From Bacteroidota bacterium (GTDB lineage: Bacteria; Bacteroidota; Bacteroidia; 2-12-FULL-35-15): a stretch of DNA of 64,000 bases. A model generated the notes under the pieces. That model did no database searches. It worked only from the letters and a program-made list of their open reading frames with translations, and was not told where the DNA came from. Positions 62,553 to 64,000 of this stretch are shown here, piece after piece; position 1 is the first letter of the stretch, and the number at the start of each line of letters is the position of its first letter. Both the position numbers and the translations under genes were made by a program. The stretch spans positions 930,001-994,000 of the forward strand of contig JADKIU010000001.1 in the NCBI GenBank assembly GCA_016722565.1. Reading direction: 5' to 3'.

Positions 62553-63248
62553 ATGAGTAAAATTTCCAAAAATAGAAAGCTTGCGCTTTCTAAGTATGAC
62601 CCTACAAAGGCGTACACATTAGCAGAAGCTGCTAAAATCGTTAAAGAAATCACAACTACTAAATTCGATGCATCTATCGATATCAGCGTAAGATTAGGCG
62701 TTGATCCTCGTAAAGCAAACCAAATGGTTCGTGGGTCTGTTTCGTTGCCTCATGGTTCAGGTAAAACAATGCGCGTTCTTGCGATTGTTACTCCTGATAA
62801 AGAAGCAGAAGCAAAGGCTGCAGGTGCTGATTTTGTTGGTTTGGATGAGTACATCGAAAAAATCAAAGGTGGTTGGACAGATGTTGACGTAATCATCACA
62901 ATGCCTTCAGTTATGGGTAAAGTAGGTGCGTTGGGTCGTGTATTAGGACCTCGTGGTTTAATGCCGAACCCAAAAACAGGAACTGTAACGATGGAAATCG
63001 GTAAAGCAGTAACTGAATCAAAAGGTGGTAAAATTGACTTTAAAGTAGATAAAGCAGGGATTGTTCAAGCCCTGGTTGCTAAAGCATCATTCGATAGCAG
63101 CAAAATTGCAGACAATGCAAATGAATTGTTACAAACAATTATGAAATTAAAGCCTTCATCAGCAAAAGGACAGTATGTTAGAAGTATTTATTTGAGCTCA
63201 ACAATGAGCCCAAGTATCGAAATTGACAGCAAATTCTTAGGGCAATAA
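62553..63248 (+). CDS. rplA: 50S ribosomal protein L1
   Basis: 231 residues from MSKISKNRKLALSKYD. An upstream ATG at 62505 adds 16 residues with no family match and is rejected. Family landmarks: FDASIDISVRLGVDPRKANQ, VRGSVSLPHGSGKTMRV, GRVLGPRGLMPNPKTGTVT. L1 often represses its own operon by binding its mRNA. Confidence 0.97.
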   Translation: MSKISKNRKLALSKYDPTKAYTLAEAAKIVKEITTTKFDASIDISVRLGVDPRKANQMVRGSVSLPHGSGKTMRVLAIVTPDKEAEAKAAGADFVGLDEYIEKIKGGWTDVDVIITMPSVMGKVGALGRVLGPRGLMPNPKTGTVTMEIGKAVTESKGGKIDFKVDKAGIVQALVAKASFDSSKIADNANELLQTIMKLKPSSAKGQYVRSIYLSSTMSPSIEIDSKFLGQ

Positions 63249-63257
63249 TTTTAAAAC

Positions 63258-63339
63258 AAACCATCATCTGCCTTGGCTTCCACTAAGCAGAAAAACCTCA
63301 CCGAATCTTGCAAAAGAAACGGTGTAAAAACAAAAAGAA
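63258..63339 (+). promoter_or_regulatory. Possible ribosomal-protein leader before rplJ
   Basis: The rplA-rplJ spacer includes TGGCTTCCAC (63274-63283), which is also found upstream of rplK at 61886-61895. A shared 10-mer in the two leaders of one operon suggests a structured binding site, such as an L10-type autoregulatory leader, or an RNA-processing site. Not modelled. Confidence 0.3.
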
Positions 63340-63837
63340 ATGAAAAGAGAAGATAAAACAAAAATCATCGAGTCGCTGGTAGAAAGAATCAATGCGAATA
63401 ACAAAATCTATCTAGCTGACTGTTCTTCTTTAACAGTTGAAAAAGTTAACCAATTCAGAAGATCTTGCTTCCAAAAAAACATTTCGATGACGGTAGTAAA
63501 AAACTCTTTGCTTAAAAAAGCATTAGAGCAAGCTGCTGATAGTCGTTTGGTTGAACTAATCCCAGCATTGAAAGGTGCTACTGCGATTATGTTTACAGAA
63601 GTAGGAAATGCTCCTGCAAAGTTGATTCAAGAGTTTAGAAAGAAAAACGACAAGCCAATTTTGAAAGCGGCTTTCGTTGAAGAAAACATTTACATTGGCG
63701 ATAAAGAATTGAATGCTCTTGCAAATATCAAGAGTAAAAATGAACTTATCGGTGAAGTTATTGGATTACTTCAATCTCCTGCGAAGCGAGTACTTTCTGC
63801 TCTTCAAAACAATGCAGAGAAAAAAGATGCGGCTTAA
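63340..63837 (+). CDS. rplJ: 50S ribosomal protein L10
   Basis: 165 residues: KIIESLVERINANNKIYLAD, KNISMTVVKNSLLKKALEQ and a C-terminal helix for L7/L12 dimers (ELIGEVIGLLQSPAKRVLSA). Forms the ribosomal stalk base. rplL follows after 95 bp. Confidence 0.96.
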   Translation: MKREDKTKIIESLVERINANNKIYLADCSSLTVEKVNQFRRSCFQKNISMTVVKNSLLKKALEQAADSRLVELIPALKGATAIMFTEVGNAPAKLIQEFRKKNDKPILKAAFVEENIYIGDKELNALANIKSKNELIGEVIGLLQSPAKRVLSALQNNAEKKDAA

Positions 63838-63932
63838 CCCGATCACAGTTTAAAGTAAGATTCACTTTCGCTAAAACGCAAGTGGAAACGTAAAAAAAAT
63901 TAATTAGTAATTAAATTTAAAAATCAAATACA

Positions 63933-64000
63933 ATGGCAGACGTAAAAGCAATTGCTGAACAGTTAGTAAACTTAACTGTTAAAGAAGTGCAAGAATTATC
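63933..64000 (+). CDS. rplL: 50S ribosomal protein L7/L12, N-terminal fragment
   Basis: Only the first 22 codons are in the window (MADVKAIAEQLVNLTVKEVQ and on); the gene runs off the right edge. The start and the position directly after rplJ are as expected for L7/L12. Confidence 0.93.
   Translation, partial: MADVKAIAEQLVNLTVKEVQEL

Overview
The window is a chromosomal segment from a member of the Bacteroidota. The evidence is type IX secretion (T9SS) cargo with C-terminal sorting domains in about a dozen genes, one gliding-type (CHU_C) C-terminus, a PorE-like T9SS component, type III glutamine synthetase, a fused SecDF, promoters of the TTG-N(18-20)-TAnnTTTG type and few Shine-Dalgarno sequences. 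The DNA is AT-rich. I cannot name a genus.

Layout. 1-2885: two tandem secreted proteins sharing an N-terminal domain, the first cut by the window edge. 3102-4538: malate dehydrogenase and a small retropepsin-like protein. 4555-20548: a large accessory block in four transcription units that I read as an extracytoplasmic copper/redox locus. It holds a six-gene minus-strand operon (MbnP-like lipoprotein, MbnH/MauG-like di-heme enzyme, Cys-rich envelope protein, small lipoprotein, c-type cytochrome beta-propeller lipoprotein, DCC protein), a two-gene minus-strand unit (secreted thioredoxin-fold protein, small Cys protein), a six-gene plus-strand operon (two CX4CH 'choice-of-anchor V' proteins, a thioredoxin-fold protein, a multicopper oxidase, a BNR/sialidase-like protein, a probable beta-barrel) and a minus-strand His/Cys-rich peptide followed by a TonB-dependent receptor. 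20637-27119: a secreted peptidylarginine-deiminase-like enzyme and two tandem FG-GAP repeat proteins.

27392-53943 is mostly housekeeping: secDF, tatA, glnA (type III), porE-like, purM, prfA, pyrF, DUF2851, PspC, a K+ channel, an RmlD-like reductase, a small GIY-YIG nuclease inside a perfect inverted repeat, a TPR-SpoIIE phosphatase, NhaD, two amino-acid permeases, an HhH protein, apt, an acyl-CoA dehydrogenase and rpsU. 54051-58571 has a leucine-rich-repeat T9SS protein, a Xer recombinase, a hibernation factor and a DUF218 protein. 59021 to the right edge is the classical tRNA-Thr/Tyr/Gly/Thr, tuf, tRNA-Trp, secE, nusG, rplK, rplA, rplJ, rplL cluster.

Two themes cut across the window. First, at least seven small deletions, all in homopolymers or short dinucleotide runs, break four genes including the essential nusG. 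This looks like consensus error in the assembly rather than gene decay, so the 'broken' TonB receptor, BNR protein and small lipoprotein are probably intact in the organism. Second, palindromic repeats are common between genes. One lies in frame inside pyrF, and another forms perfect 25-bp ends around the GIY-YIG gene. The most promising candidates for new biology are the copper-type secreted redox locus and the repeat-flanked GIY-YIG unit.
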